Assembly (NCBI GenBank): GCA_964498785.1
Contig: CAZCJL010000074.1
Location: forward strand, 1-32,435
Origin: Mariaggregatimicrobium sp964498785
GTDB lineage: Bacteria; Zhuqueibacterota; Zhuqueibacteria; Thermofontimicrobiales; Thiofontviventaceae
DNA length: 32,435 bases
Direction: 5' to 3'
Shown here: positions 16,098 through 25,519 of the stretch, one piece after another
Numbering within the stretch: the stretch's first letter is position 1
Layout: every line of letters starts with the position of its first letter
The notes under the pieces: generated by a model
The model's input: the letters and a program-made list of their open reading frames with translations, nothing else
The model's database searches: none
What the model was told of the DNA's origin: nothing
Position numbers and translations under genes: made by a program

Positions 16098-18785
16098 ATG
16101 AAGAAATTGATATTAGCTTTTGTTTTAGTTAGTTTGCTAACAATTTCCATGTATGCGCAAACACCGATTCGGGATATACAATATACCGAAGACGCTTCCG
16201 GTGATTCCCCGCTTAAGGGACAGGTCGTGACGGTTACTGGTATCGTTACAGTGGAACACAGAGGATCCGTCGCTGCAAACGGCGGTATTTCAGGCAGCTA
16301 CTTTTTTTTGCAAGACAGCGCGGCAGCCTGGAGTGGTATTCAGGTATATTATAGCGACAGCACAGCAGCCGAGGGAGATATGGTAACAATTACCGGCACA
16401 GTTGATGAATACTACAATCAGACCCAAATTGGCAACGTCACAGAATTTATCCGCCAAAGCTCGCGCAATCCTCTACCTGGTCCGGTAGAAGTAACAACTG
16501 CCGAAGCCAACAGTGAACCTTATGAAGGTTGTCTGGTAAAGGTAAACGATGTAACCATTACTGAAACCGGTATTGGGAACTATGGCGAATGGCGAGTTGA
16601 TGATGGCTCAGGTGCCGTCAAAATCGATACCCGGGCAAAATATTACTACACCCCGGTATTGAATGAGCCTGTAAAATCCATCACAGGTGTTGTGTTATTT
16701 GGATATGGCGAATACAGTATTGCCCCCCGACTGGCGTATGATATTGTCGAGGCCGGCAAATTTACCCGTATTCAAAGAATTCAGCAAGTGCGCAACAGCG
16801 ATCTGGTGCGCGCGTATTATGACACATATTCGGATTCGTCATACTTTGGTTTTGATAATGGTGATACCTGCAGTATTCGCGGCGTGGTGACCATGCCAAC
16901 CGGGCTAAGCTACGCTGGTGCGGGAATCAAGTTTATCGTCAGCGAAATCGGCGGCGGTCCCTGGAGCGCGATTCTATCCTACAATTCTGATTCCACTGCA
17001 TATCCCGTGTTACTCGAAGGAGATCTTATTGAAATGACCGGATATATCGGAGAGTACAGAACGGATGTTTCAAACATGACCGAATTCTGGATTACCAGCC
17101 CCATTGAAATTATCGATTTCGAGCAACCGGTTCCTGATCCCGAATTTGTGAATACCGGCGATCTTCGCGTACCATTAACCGCAGAGCAATGGGGCAATGT
17201 TCTCGTTTATTTAAAAGACGCTAAAATTACTAACAACAGACCGGGTTTTGAATTATTTGCAGTAGATGATGGCACAGGCTCCGTTCTTGTTGATGATGAC
17301 TCGGATAGCCTCGAATTCTATAGCGATCCGGATAACCGGCCGCCGGTCGGAACAATCGCGGATTCTATTCGCGGCTGGGTCTATCACCATTACGGTTCAT
17401 ATACCGACAGCACAGCATATAAAGTGGAACCGCTCTATATGTCAGACATTGTATGGGGCGCAGGTCCGCCGGCAGTTAGTAAAGTGAAACGCCATATCAC
17501 AGTTCCGACTTCCTCGGACCCGGTTACAGTGACGGCTGATATCGCAACAAATTTGGAAATTGAAGAAGCAGCCATTTATTATTCAGCCAGCTCGAATAAT
17601 GCTTTAAACAAAGCAAATCCAGTGTACGAAAAAGCTGTCATGAGCCTGGTTGAAGGAACTACATATCAGGGTGAAATTCCTGCGCTGCCGAATAATAGCT
17701 TTGTGAACTACTTTGTTATGGCTACGGACAATAAAGAGCAGTCTACAACATCGCCGCCTGATACATCGGTTCAGAACTTATGTTATGTTGTGAAAGATGG
17801 TGATCTCAGCATCAAAGATATTCAATATACACCGTGGGAAATGGCAGTATCACCTTTTGAAGGCTTTGATGTTGCTGTCAGCGGTGTGGTAACCGTGGAT
17901 ACATCTGCCGCAAATAAATATAATGCATATTCTATCCAGGATGTTGAATCTCCATGGAGCGGAATTTTTGTATTTGGCATCGACGCTGTTTTAAACCGCG
18001 GCGATGAAATCAAAGTCTATGGCACTGTAACAGATTTTAACCCGGACTGGCATTTTAAATGGGATAATAATACCGTTATTTTAGCTGATTCTTTCGAAGT
18101 GCTCAGCTCTGCCAATACGATTAATCCGATTGATGTTCAAACCGGCAATATACCCAAAACCGGAATTACAGCCGAGCCTTATGAAGGAGTTGTTGTAAGA
18201 ATAAAAAATGCAACTCTCACAAAAATTAATCAATACGATGTTTCCTTTGATGATGGCAGCGGAGAGTGCCTGGTTGACGGTGATTTTCTGGTCCCGGCAG
18301 ATCAGGATCCGAATGACATCTTTTATTTCAATGCCCAGCGAAATCCATTCCTCGCTGCGTTTGGCGATACGTTACGCATTGGTGATCAAGTCGATATGAT
18401 TCAGGGTGTTTTCACATACAGCTTCGGAACAAATAAAATTGAGATAAGGGATGCCAATGACTTTGGTACATCCGTCGGAGTAAATACTGATTTTGAACCA
18501 GTTCCGTTAACATATAAATTGGATCAAAATTTCCCGAACCCGTTTAATCCTGAAACCAGAATTTATTTTGAAATTCCGCAAACCCATGATGTAAAGCTAA
18601 TGATTTACAACGTGCTTGGTCAAAAAGTCCGAACACTGGCTCAGGAAAAATTTAACACCGGATTTCATGTCCTTAACTGGGACGGAAGAACAGACACCGG
18701 CGAGCTCGCACCAACAGGTGTTTATATTTACCGCATTAAAGCCGGTAGTTTCATCGATTCAAAGAAAATGTTACTTTTGAAGTAA
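16098..18785 (+). CDS. Secreted multi-OB-fold protein with type IX-like sorting domain
   Basis: 895 residues; signal peptide 1-20 (ILAFVLVSLLTISMYAQ). Two related units begin IRDIQYT (~24) and IKDIQYT (~572), each with GxxVxVxGxVT and an FxxQDxxxxWSGIxVY pattern, the OB-fold arrangement found beside extracellular nucleases (YhcR-type). Further OB-like units lie at ~145-215, ~256-335, ~360-453 and ~690-790, with an Ig-like segment at ~465-570. The C-terminus from 812 is a textbook sorting module: FPNPFNPET, LMIYNVLGQKVRTL, GFHVLNWDGR, APTGVYIYRI and SKKMLLLK. No nuclease or other catalytic domain is seen, so it may bind nucleic acid or glycan at the surface. AGGAGA before the ATG supports the start. 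Confidence 0.85.
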   Translation: MKKLILAFVLVSLLTISMYAQTPIRDIQYTEDASGDSPLKGQVVTVTGIVTVEHRGSVAANGGISGSYFFLQDSAAAWSGIQVYYSDSTAAEGDMVTITGTVDEYYNQTQIGNVTEFIRQSSRNPLPGPVEVTTAEANSEPYEGCLVKVNDVTITETGIGNYGEWRVDDGSGAVKIDTRAKYYYTPVLNEPVKSITGVVLFGYGEYSIAPRLAYDIVEAGKFTRIQRIQQVRNSDLVRAYYDTYSDSSYFGFDNGDTCSIRGVVTMPTGLSYAGAGIKFIVSEIGGGPWSAILSYNSDSTAYPVLLEGDLIEMTGYIGEYRTDVSNMTEFWITSPIEIIDFEQPVPDPEFVNTGDLRVPLTAEQWGNVLVYLKDAKITNNRPGFELFAVDDGTGSVLVDDDSDSLEFYSDPDNRPPVGTIADSIRGWVYHHYGSYTDSTAYKVEPLYMSDIVWGAGPPAVSKVKRHITVPTSSDPVTVTADIATNLEIEEAAIYYSASSNNALNKANPVYEKAVMSLVEGTTYQGEIPALPNNSFVNYFVMATDNKEQSTTSPPDTSVQNLCYVVKDGDLSIKDIQYTPWEMAVSPFEGFDVAVSGVVTVDTSAANKYNAYSIQDVESPWSGIFVFGIDAVLNRGDEIKVYGTVTDFNPDWHFKWDNNTVILADSFEVLSSANTINPIDVQTGNIPKTGITAEPYEGVVVRIKNATLTKINQYDVSFDDGSGECLVDGDFLVPADQDPNDIFYFNAQRNPFLAAFGDTLRIGDQVDMIQGVFTYSFGTNKIEIRDANDFGTSVGVNTDFEPVPLTYKLDQNFPNPFNPETRIYFEIPQTHDVKLMIYNVLGQKVRTLAQEKFNTGFHVLNWDGRTDTGELAPTGVYIYRIKAGSFIDSKKMLLLK

Positions 18786-18808
18786 TTTGATAAAATTGTG
18801 ATTTAATG

Positions 18809-18845
18809 AACAGGATAGCAGGATATTGAATCCTGCTATCCTGTT
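18809..18845. terminator. Strong hairpin after the OB-fold protein gene
   Basis: A perfect 16-bp stem, AACAGGATAGCAGGAT (18809-18824) with ATCCTGCTATCCTGTT (18830-18845), encloses a 5-nt loop 24 bp after the stop codon. No long T-run follows, so it may be a processed 3' end or attenuator rather than a classic terminator. The 12-mer AACAGGATAGCA also occurs at 29682-29693, suggesting it derives from a dispersed repeat. Confidence 0.6.
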
Positions 18846-18859
18846 TGATAAGATGAGGA

Positions 18860-18988
18860 GCTGTATCATAAGTCTGATTTTTTTATGAATTGTCATTCCG
18901 GGATTGTCCCGGAATATCCTGATTATTAAAAAGTTAGGGGATTACTGCATTCGCAGGAATGACACCAAAAAATGACTTTTGATACAGC
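18860..18988. mobile_element. MITE-like element with imperfect terminal inverted repeats
   Basis: The left end GCTGTATCATAAGTC...ATTTTTT (18860-18884) is the imperfect reverse complement of the right end AAAAAATGACTTTTGATACAGC (18967-18988). An inner inverted pair TGTCATTCC/GGAATGACA lies at 18891-18899 and 18956-18964. The whole is about 129 bp, non-coding, between two genes, as expected for a miniature inverted-repeat element. No obvious target-site duplication or matching transposase is visible in the window, so the call rests on symmetry alone. Confidence 0.5.
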
Positions 18989-19070
18989 CCCACTCCGGAG
19001 TGAAATCCCTTATGGATTTCACGAAATGTACCAAATTAAATTAAAATTTTTCTAATAACAAGTTTACATT

Positions 19071-20549
19071 ATGAAAACAAAAATCACGCTATTGTTCGCG
19101 GCAATAACCGTATTCGTGTTCATTGTTCTATCGTGCGATCAAAATCCGTTTCATCCGGATAAACAATCGAAGCCAATAGGTAATAAACCGCCGGAGACGT
19201 TTCTGTTCCTGTTCACAAACCAAATCCAGGATTCTACAGGAGAAACACTTGACCCTGGAATCGATACAACAGCCAGTAAACAAGTGCTTCACTGGTGGGG
19301 CGACGATAGTGACGGAGATGTCATCGGTTATTATATTCAATGGGATTACGATCCCGATCCTGTGTGGACAACTTCGGAATATGATACTTTTTACGTACCC
19401 ATCCGAACGGATTTTGATAAATTCACATTCAAAGTGTGGGCTGTTGATAATGACAGTCTGATGGATCCCACCCCTGCGGTACAAACATTTCCGGTGTTCA
19501 ATTCTATGCCGGAAATTGAATTCAAGCTGCGGAGTAATCCGCTTGCGCCTATTGGCAACCCGAATGTTACGGCATACACATTTCCCACCCGAACATTTAT
19601 CTGGGACGTCCGCGACCCGGATGGCGTGGAGACAATTACCAATATTTATTACGCGCTCGATGACACAACCACCTGGATTCCGCTACCGGGGAATGAACGC
19701 AGCATCACATTGACAAATTTAGCTCCGGGGGAACATCGCTTCTTTGCAAAAGCCGTGGATGTTGCCGGCGCTTCGAGTAATATCATCTCTTTTCCCGATC
19801 CCGAAGATGAAAACACACCAAACACGTGGGTGGTAAAGCCGACTCAGGGAGATATTCTTCTGGTAAACGATTTTGCCCAGGATCAGAATAATTATCAGGT
19901 TCAGGGATTTTATGAAGACATTTTGAGAAACATCGTCGGTGAGAATGGTTACAGTGTATGGGAAATCGGAACGTCCCGCATCCCGATGATTAATCCGCAG
20001 AATAGTATACCGTATGCCACGGCAGATATCAAAGCCAATCTGAATTACTTCAAAAAAGTGATCTGGTTTTCACATCTCGGACGACCGAACATATCCCAGG
20101 CAGGATTGAGTTTAACACAATATATTGCCAACGGAGGAAATGTTTTCATTACTAACGGGAATGAAGAAATTCCCGATACTTCCTGGACATTTACAGATAT
20201 TGATTCCGTTTTCCGGTTGAATCCGGGAGGTCGTCTCTTTTCCGGTGTGCGTGTACTCGCGTCATTTACCAACACGCCGCAGGATTCATTGCAGGATTTA
20301 GAATTGGGGCGACTGATCGGAAATCGCGTATCCGCGCTAATTGTGGGGCCCAACGCGGACGTTGTTTACCGGATGGAGCCGGATTCCACCTCCGGCGTTG
20401 CCGTGCCTTATGAGGGTTCGCCAGCCGTCGGCGTCCGCTATCGTGTCGGCTCCGGGCAATCGATTTACTTTTCATTACCGTTTCACTATTGCAATGGTTT
20501 GGAAAATGCGCAACAAATTATAGAATATATTTTAAATGAGTTTGAATAA
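19071..20549 (+). CDS. Lipoprotein with Fn3/Ig-like domains and a GATase-like C-terminal domain
   Basis: 492 residues. The N-terminus TLLFAAITVFVFIVLSCDQN is a lipoprotein signal with a lipobox-like VLSC and lipidation Cys22. Residues ~35-150 and ~150-255 look like two Ig/Fn3-type beta domains (WWGDDSDGDVIGYYIQWDYD; FIWDVRDPDGVETI). Residues ~265-492 resemble a flavodoxin-like/class I amidotransferase-type fold without its catalytic residues: GDILLVNDF, KVIWFSHLGR, LTQYIANGGNVFITNGNEE, YFSLPFHYCNGLENAQQIIEYIL. No enzyme activity is assigned. Its stop codon overlaps the next ATG by one base (TAATG), so translation with the TonB receptor is coupled; it may be the receptor's surface-lipoprotein partner. 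Confidence 0.8.
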   Translation: MKTKITLLFAAITVFVFIVLSCDQNPFHPDKQSKPIGNKPPETFLFLFTNQIQDSTGETLDPGIDTTASKQVLHWWGDDSDGDVIGYYIQWDYDPDPVWTTSEYDTFYVPIRTDFDKFTFKVWAVDNDSLMDPTPAVQTFPVFNSMPEIEFKLRSNPLAPIGNPNVTAYTFPTRTFIWDVRDPDGVETITNIYYALDDTTTWIPLPGNERSITLTNLAPGEHRFFAKAVDVAGASSNIISFPDPEDENTPNTWVVKPTQGDILLVNDFAQDQNNYQVQGFYEDILRNIVGENGYSVWEIGTSRIPMINPQNSIPYATADIKANLNYFKKVIWFSHLGRPNISQAGLSLTQYIANGGNVFITNGNEEIPDTSWTFTDIDSVFRLNPGGRLFSGVRVLASFTNTPQDSLQDLELGRLIGNRVSALIVGPNADVVYRMEPDSTSGVAVPYEGSPAVGVRYRVGSGQSIYFSLPFHYCNGLENAQQIIEYILNEFE

Positions 20550-23296
20550 TGAAAAGACTACTTTTGTTATTTGCTTTATTTATTGTGCTCTGTCCACTGC
20601 TATATAGTCAGAGCCAATCCAAAGGAAAAATAACAGGCATGGTTATCGATAAAGCCTCAAAAAATCCTCTGCCAGGCGTTAATATCGTGATCAAGGGAAC
20701 TTATATGGGAGCTGCAAGCGACCTAAACGGAAAATATGAAATCAATAATATTAGTCCTGGTCAATACGATTTGGAAGCATCCATGATTGGCTATAAAATT
20801 AAATTAAAAACCGGGATTAAAGTCGTTCCGGCACAGATAATTACCGTCAATTTCGAAATGGAAGAATCCGTACTCGCGTTCGGACAGGAAATCGTTGTCG
20901 TCGGGAAAAAACCACTACTGGAAGTCGATTTGACTGCGTCGGAAGAGCACTTTTCTTCTTCTGATATCGAAAACAAAATTGTGGAAAATGTGGATGACAT
21001 TATTACCCAGCAAGCTGGCGTTGTTAAAACAGATAATGAAATTCACATTCGCGGTGGCCGTGCTGATGAAAGTTTGTATATTGTGGATGGTATCTCCATT
21101 AAAGATCCGCTTTCCGGGTATGGCAATACGCTCTACATCAATTCCGATGCAATAAAAGAATTAAAGGTTATTACCGGCGGCTTTAACGCGGAATACGGAC
21201 AGGCAATGTCTGGCGTGATCGATGTGGTTACCAAAGAAGGCAGCGATCGTTATACCGGTGGGCTCGCCTACAAAACCGATCATCTTGGTCTGGAGTGGCC
21301 GGATCAGTATAATACCCAGATTCTTGAGTTTAATTTTGGCGGCCCGGAACCTCTGACATCAAAATTATTCCCTGCATTGGGACTAAATCTCCCCGGTCAA
21401 TTCACTTTTTTCGTGTCAGGTTATGGTAATATATCAGATTCGTATCTGCCCACAGCGTACAAGCTTTATCCGAGCCGATCCGAACTGGATATTTTTGCGC
21501 CGCGCCAGGAAAACAACTGGCATGCACTGGGAAAACTCGCCTGGCGGATTAATCCAAATCAAAAATTAACGATCTCGTATGACAGATCACTGAATATCAA
21601 TCAGGGATTTTTTCGCAGATACCTGATCTCCAATGAATTTTATCCGTATCAATATAGCCAAAATCTGGGAAATTACCCCACATTCACATCAGAATCAATA
21701 CTGAGCAATGTTTCATGGATGCACACACTGTCTTCCAAAACATTTTACGAAATAACCGCGGCAAACTTCTTTATATCAACTCACAGCGCTGTTCAAAATA
21801 AGCACTGGAGTGAATATGACGAACGATTGGATCTGGAGCCAATCCATTATTATCCGGGTCCCGGAGGTAATTTAGTCATCCGCCGCGGAGACGGATTTTA
21901 CGATCATGGAGATTATGGGCAATGGTATGATTACTTCAGCGATACCTGGTCGCTGAATGGTGATATTACCAGCCAGGTGACTCAAAAGCATCAGGTAAAA
22001 GGGGGATTTGAGGCAACTTACACCGGAATGCAGGTTGTGGATATCATCGATCCCTGGGTGGAAACCGCAAGCGGCTATGGCCGAAGCTATGATATCTATA
22101 AAGTCTATTCCACGGCTGGTTCTTTTTATATTCAGGATCAGATCAAATATGACGGCATGATTGTGAATATCGGGATGCGGTACGATTACTGGTTTCCCGG
22201 CAAGTTCGTGCAGGATGCCATCAACGACCCGGAAACAATTATCATTTCCGATGCAGCCCGTGATAAATTTAAAGAAGATACATTTCAAATTTTTGGATAT
22301 CGCGGGAAAGGCCATCTAAGCCCGAGAATCGGGATTTCACACCCGGTGACCGATCAGGATGTTTTGTATTTTCACTACGGACATTTTTCGCAGCGTCCGA
22401 AAGGACAATATGTCTATGCAAAATTAAAATCAACATCACCGGCAACGTATCAGCTTTTCGGAAATCCGAATCTGGACCCGACAACCACTGTGGCTTATGA
22501 ATTGGGCGTGAAACACAAATTTAACGAAAACCTGGTCGCTGAATTTAAAGCATATTATAAAGATCAATTCGATTACCCCACATCAGAACGAATTAGCCTT
22601 GAAAACCCGAGGTTGGGCAATATCAGTTATTTAATGTATTTAAATATGGATTACGCCCGGTCCAAAGGAATTGAAATACGGGTAAAACAACGTTATGCAA
22701 AATATTTGAGCGGTATGTTGAATTTTACGTATGCTGTCAGTAAAGGAAAAAGCTCAACGCCGAACGATAATTTATTGGTTCAGGCGGGAAGACTCAATGA
22801 AAAACCGCTCAAGGAAAATTTTCTGAGCTGGGATAAGCCGATCCGATTGACGCTTGATTTAAACTTCCAGGTCAATGATAACGAATCATTTCCGGTCTTT
22901 GGGTGGCAAATACCTGATAAATGGGGAATCAGCGCTCACTGGGAGTTTGAATCAGGGAAACGCTATACCCCGTTGATCGATATTGACGGAGAAATTTATG
23001 ACGATGCAAATCCCTTTTCAAAAATGGCCTCATACTGGCATCAATTCGATTTTCGGATTTATAAATATTTCAATATATCCGGTCTGGATGTATCTTTTTT
23101 AACAGAAGTTGAAAATTTATTTAATGCGAAAATTCCGCAAATCATCAATCCATATACCGGCCGCGAATATCGTCCGGGAGATATTTTAATGAATCGTTAT
23201 ACACGGGATATCAATCCGCTTCCGAATCCGATTTACGATCCGTCGAAATATCGTTGGCCAAGAACCATTCGGTTTGGAATGTCGGTTAAATTTTAA
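20549..23296 (+). CDS. TonB-dependent receptor with carboxypeptidase-like regulatory domain
   Basis: 915 residues. The signal peptide ends near LLYSQ. Residues ~27-105 are the carboxypeptidase D regulatory-like domain (GMVIDKASKNPLPGVNIVIKG, DLNGKYEINNISPGQYDL) typical of Bacteroidota/FCB receptors. The plug domain spans ~130-235: VDDIITQQAGVVK, IHIRGGRADESLYIVDGISI, ELKVITGGFNAEYGQAMSGV. The rest is a 22-strand-type barrel ending in WPRTIRFGMSVKF with a terminal Phe. Such proteins import large ligands across the outer membrane using TonB; the substrate is unknown. There is no SusD-type partner; its neighbour is the unrelated lipoprotein upstream. It starts inside the stop codon of that lipoprotein and is 39 bp before the PorV-like gene. 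Confidence 0.92.
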   Translation: MKRLLLLFALFIVLCPLLYSQSQSKGKITGMVIDKASKNPLPGVNIVIKGTYMGAASDLNGKYEINNISPGQYDLEASMIGYKIKLKTGIKVVPAQIITVNFEMEESVLAFGQEIVVVGKKPLLEVDLTASEEHFSSSDIENKIVENVDDIITQQAGVVKTDNEIHIRGGRADESLYIVDGISIKDPLSGYGNTLYINSDAIKELKVITGGFNAEYGQAMSGVIDVVTKEGSDRYTGGLAYKTDHLGLEWPDQYNTQILEFNFGGPEPLTSKLFPALGLNLPGQFTFFVSGYGNISDSYLPTAYKLYPSRSELDIFAPRQENNWHALGKLAWRINPNQKLTISYDRSLNINQGFFRRYLISNEFYPYQYSQNLGNYPTFTSESILSNVSWMHTLSSKTFYEITAANFFISTHSAVQNKHWSEYDERLDLEPIHYYPGPGGNLVIRRGDGFYDHGDYGQWYDYFSDTWSLNGDITSQVTQKHQVKGGFEATYTGMQVVDIIDPWVETASGYGRSYDIYKVYSTAGSFYIQDQIKYDGMIVNIGMRYDYWFPGKFVQDAINDPETIIISDAARDKFKEDTFQIFGYRGKGHLSPRIGISHPVTDQDVLYFHYGHFSQRPKGQYVYAKLKSTSPATYQLFGNPNLDPTTTVAYELGVKHKFNENLVAEFKAYYKDQFDYPTSERISLENPRLGNISYLMYLNMDYARSKGIEIRVKQRYAKYLSGMLNFTYAVSKGKSSTPNDNLLVQAGRLNEKPLKENFLSWDKPIRLTLDLNFQVNDNESFPVFGWQIPDKWGISAHWEFESGKRYTPLIDIDGEIYDDANPFSKMASYWHQFDFRIYKYFNISGLDVSFLTEVENLFNAKIPQIINPYTGREYRPGDILMNRYTRDINPLPNPIYDPSKYRWPRTIRFGMSVKF

Positions 23297-23335
23297 ATTT
23301 AAAAAAAAAGCACTGTTAATAAATTGTGATGTGAA

Positions 23336-24334
23336 ATGAAAAAATTAATTTACTTCTTGACAATTACAGCATTTTTAGCAACCCCGATACCAATATTTTC
23401 CCAAAATCTTTTCCCGCTGTTGGGCGGTCAAAGAATCGGGACCGCTGCAGCCACGTTTTTGAAAATCGATGTGGGCGCAGAAGCCACTGCAATGGGCGGC
23501 GCGTCTGTTGCCATGGCAAGCGATGCAACAACATTGTACTGGAATCCCGCGGCAGCAGCGCAACTCCAGGGAAATTATTTAACGCTAAGTCATATTGAAT
23601 GGCCGGTGGATATTCAATATGAATATCTGGGTTATGTCCATCATATACCAAAAATCGGAACAATCGGTATTTCCATGGGAATGCTGCATACCGCTGATAT
23701 GGAAGTCACAACTGAATATCACCCCACAGGAACCGGTGAATATTTTCGATATAATGATACCTTTGCAGCACTTACCTTTGCCATAAAAATGACAAACCGC
23801 TTTTCATTTGGCGCATCTGTAAAATATGTGGAAGAATACCTGGCCGGGCTCAGAATGGGAGGCTGGATGATCGATTTGGGGACGTTCTACTGGACCGGGT
23901 TTAAATCACTAAGATTCGCCGTGAGTCTGGTCAACTTTGGACCCGATTTAAAACCAGGCGGAACATATATGAAAAAGACCAGAGAAGGCGGCGTTACTAA
24001 AGAAAAATACGAAGCATTTTCGCCGCCAACCACTTTTCGCGTTGGTGCGGCAATGGATGCTTATTCGTCTGAAAAATATACGATTACCACTTCGTTCCAA
24101 ATTAACCATCCGGTGGACAATGCAGAAAATGCAGTACTCGGATTTGATTTTCAATTACTGAAAATGCTCCATCTCCGCACCGGGTATCGTATCAATTACG
24201 ATGATGAAAAATTCGCTTTCGGCGCAGGTTTTGATTATAACGTCATCGGTACAGATATCGTATTGGATTACGCGTTCAAAGATTTTTCGCATTTAAGTTC
24301 TACTCATCAATTTACATTAGGTTTTCAATTTTAG
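23336..24334 (+). CDS. PorV/PorQ family outer membrane protein
   Basis: 332 residues; signal peptide ending PIFSQ. The mature start, GTAAATFLKIDVGAEATAMGGASVAMASDATTLYWNPAAAAQL in separate conserved blocks, is the hallmark of the PorV/PorQ family (FadL-like 14-strand barrels), and the protein ends in Phe (HQFTLGFQF). PorV in Bacteroidota is the type IX shuttle protein that carries cargo from the translocon to the attachment complex. Other members are of unknown role, so a T9SS function is inferred from the two sorting-domain proteins upstream in the same direction. It sits between the TonB receptor and the NHL lipoprotein in a tight operon. Confidence 0.88.
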   Translation: MKKLIYFLTITAFLATPIPIFSQNLFPLLGGQRIGTAAATFLKIDVGAEATAMGGASVAMASDATTLYWNPAAAAQLQGNYLTLSHIEWPVDIQYEYLGYVHHIPKIGTIGISMGMLHTADMEVTTEYHPTGTGEYFRYNDTFAALTFAIKMTNRFSFGASVKYVEEYLAGLRMGGWMIDLGTFYWTGFKSLRFAVSLVNFGPDLKPGGTYMKKTREGGVTKEKYEAFSPPTTFRVGAAMDAYSSEKYTITTSFQINHPVDNAENAVLGFDFQLLKMLHLRTGYRINYDDEKFAFGAGFDYNVIGTDIVLDYAFKDFSHLSSTHQFTLGFQF

Positions 24335-24349
24335 CAAAGGACAATTATT

Positions 24350-25519
24350 TTGAAACAAATTGCCATTTCAATTTCGCTTTTTTTAGCTGTGTTCATTATC
24401 GGAAACTGCGGAAATAAAATGCCGCTACCATCGGTAACATCCAATCCCGAATCATTTGGGGCAAATGATACTTCTTATAATAAAATTGCTACCTGGAATG
24501 CCACTGAACTTGGTTATTCCCCGATGATGCCTTTTACACCTGTCGATATCAGCATCGGTAGTGACGGATATATTTTTGTCGCGGATAGCGCTAATAACAG
24601 AATCCTGACGCTGTCAGAATCCGGAATGATCATGGAAAAAGAAAACCTCAACACTATCTATCCGGTGCAACACCCGATCGGAGTAGCCATTAACGAAAAA
24701 CTGAATTTACTGATTGTGAACGGAACCAATAAAATATATGTGTGGAATCAATATTTAAACAATATCGGCGTTGATTCAATTATAACTGGAATTTCAGCAG
24801 ATACAAACTATATATTTTCAGGAGACGCCGCCAAAATTGATTCAATTACAAAGATTCATCTTTTTTATGAAGATCCGAACCCGACATCCAGTTTTCAGGG
24901 AATTGCCTTTGGCCCGGCTAATGATAATACAATTTTTGTAACTGATAACGGCACCAATCGCATCTTAATGCTAAGCATTGATTATAGCGGAGGAGTTTTA
25001 CTTTCTAACGGCTCACTGTTTGTGACATTTCACGGGAACTATCTAAAAGATATTGCAACGTTTGGCTCCGGCGCCGGAACCGTGGATAATCCACAGGGAA
25101 TTACCGCAGATGATAAAGGAAATATCTATTTCACTCAATTAGGGGGTAACTTTTTCGTACAGAAGTTAAAACCACTGGTCAACAATTACGTTTCTGCTTA
25201 CACGCTTTACGAAAATCCGATTATGGATTTAAATCGCTTTACGGGGCCGCATGATGTCGCCCTGGGCGAAAATGACGCCATTTTCGTCGCAGATACAAAA
25301 GAGGGAGTGATTTATAAATTTCAAAACACAGGAAACAGCGCAGGTAATTTAGCAAACCTTGGAAAAGAAGGCCTCGCTGAAGCAACATTTGCCTATCCCC
25401 GGGCAATCGCGGTTTCTGACAAAGAAACCGTTTATATCGCAGATTCAAAAAATAACCGTATTGAAACATATCAACATTCTGTCTCCGAAACTGACTTGCC
25501 AGACAAAGATCGACCCTGA
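24350..25519 (+). CDS. NHL-repeat beta-propeller lipoprotein
   Basis: 389 residues, started at a TTG (24350) with AAAGGAC 11 bases upstream. The N-terminus QIAISISLFLAVFIIGNCGNK is a lipoprotein signal with Cys20. The mature part carries NHL-type blades: PVDISIGSDGYIFVADSANNRIL, HPIGVAINEKLNLLIV, FQGIAFGPANDNTIFVTDNGTNRIL, NPQGITADDKGNIYFT, GPHDVALGENDAIFVADT and YPRAIAVSDKETVYIADSKNNRI, i.e. at least six blades of a propeller. Likely anchored in the outer membrane as a binding scaffold or possibly an enzyme; no catalytic residues are recognised. It closes the lipoprotein-receptor-PorV-NHL operon, only 15 bp after the PorV-like stop. Confidence 0.88.
   Translation: MKQIAISISLFLAVFIIGNCGNKMPLPSVTSNPESFGANDTSYNKIATWNATELGYSPMMPFTPVDISIGSDGYIFVADSANNRILTLSESGMIMEKENLNTIYPVQHPIGVAINEKLNLLIVNGTNKIYVWNQYLNNIGVDSIITGISADTNYIFSGDAAKIDSITKIHLFYEDPNPTSSFQGIAFGPANDNTIFVTDNGTNRILMLSIDYSGGVLLSNGSLFVTFHGNYLKDIATFGSGAGTVDNPQGITADDKGNIYFTQLGGNFFVQKLKPLVNNYVSAYTLYENPIMDLNRFTGPHDVALGENDAIFVADTKEGVIYKFQNTGNSAGNLANLGKEGLAEATFAYPRAIAVSDKETVYIADSKNNRIETYQHSVSETDLPDKDRP

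Noticed and set aside
21872..22315. A 147-codon open frame on the minus strand
   Set aside because: Antisense to the first TonB receptor, with no family signature and no start signal.
19071..23296. SusC/SusD-type glycan uptake pair
   Set aside because: The lipoprotein precedes rather than follows the receptor and lacks the helical SusD/RagB fold; it shows beta domains and a GATase-like part.
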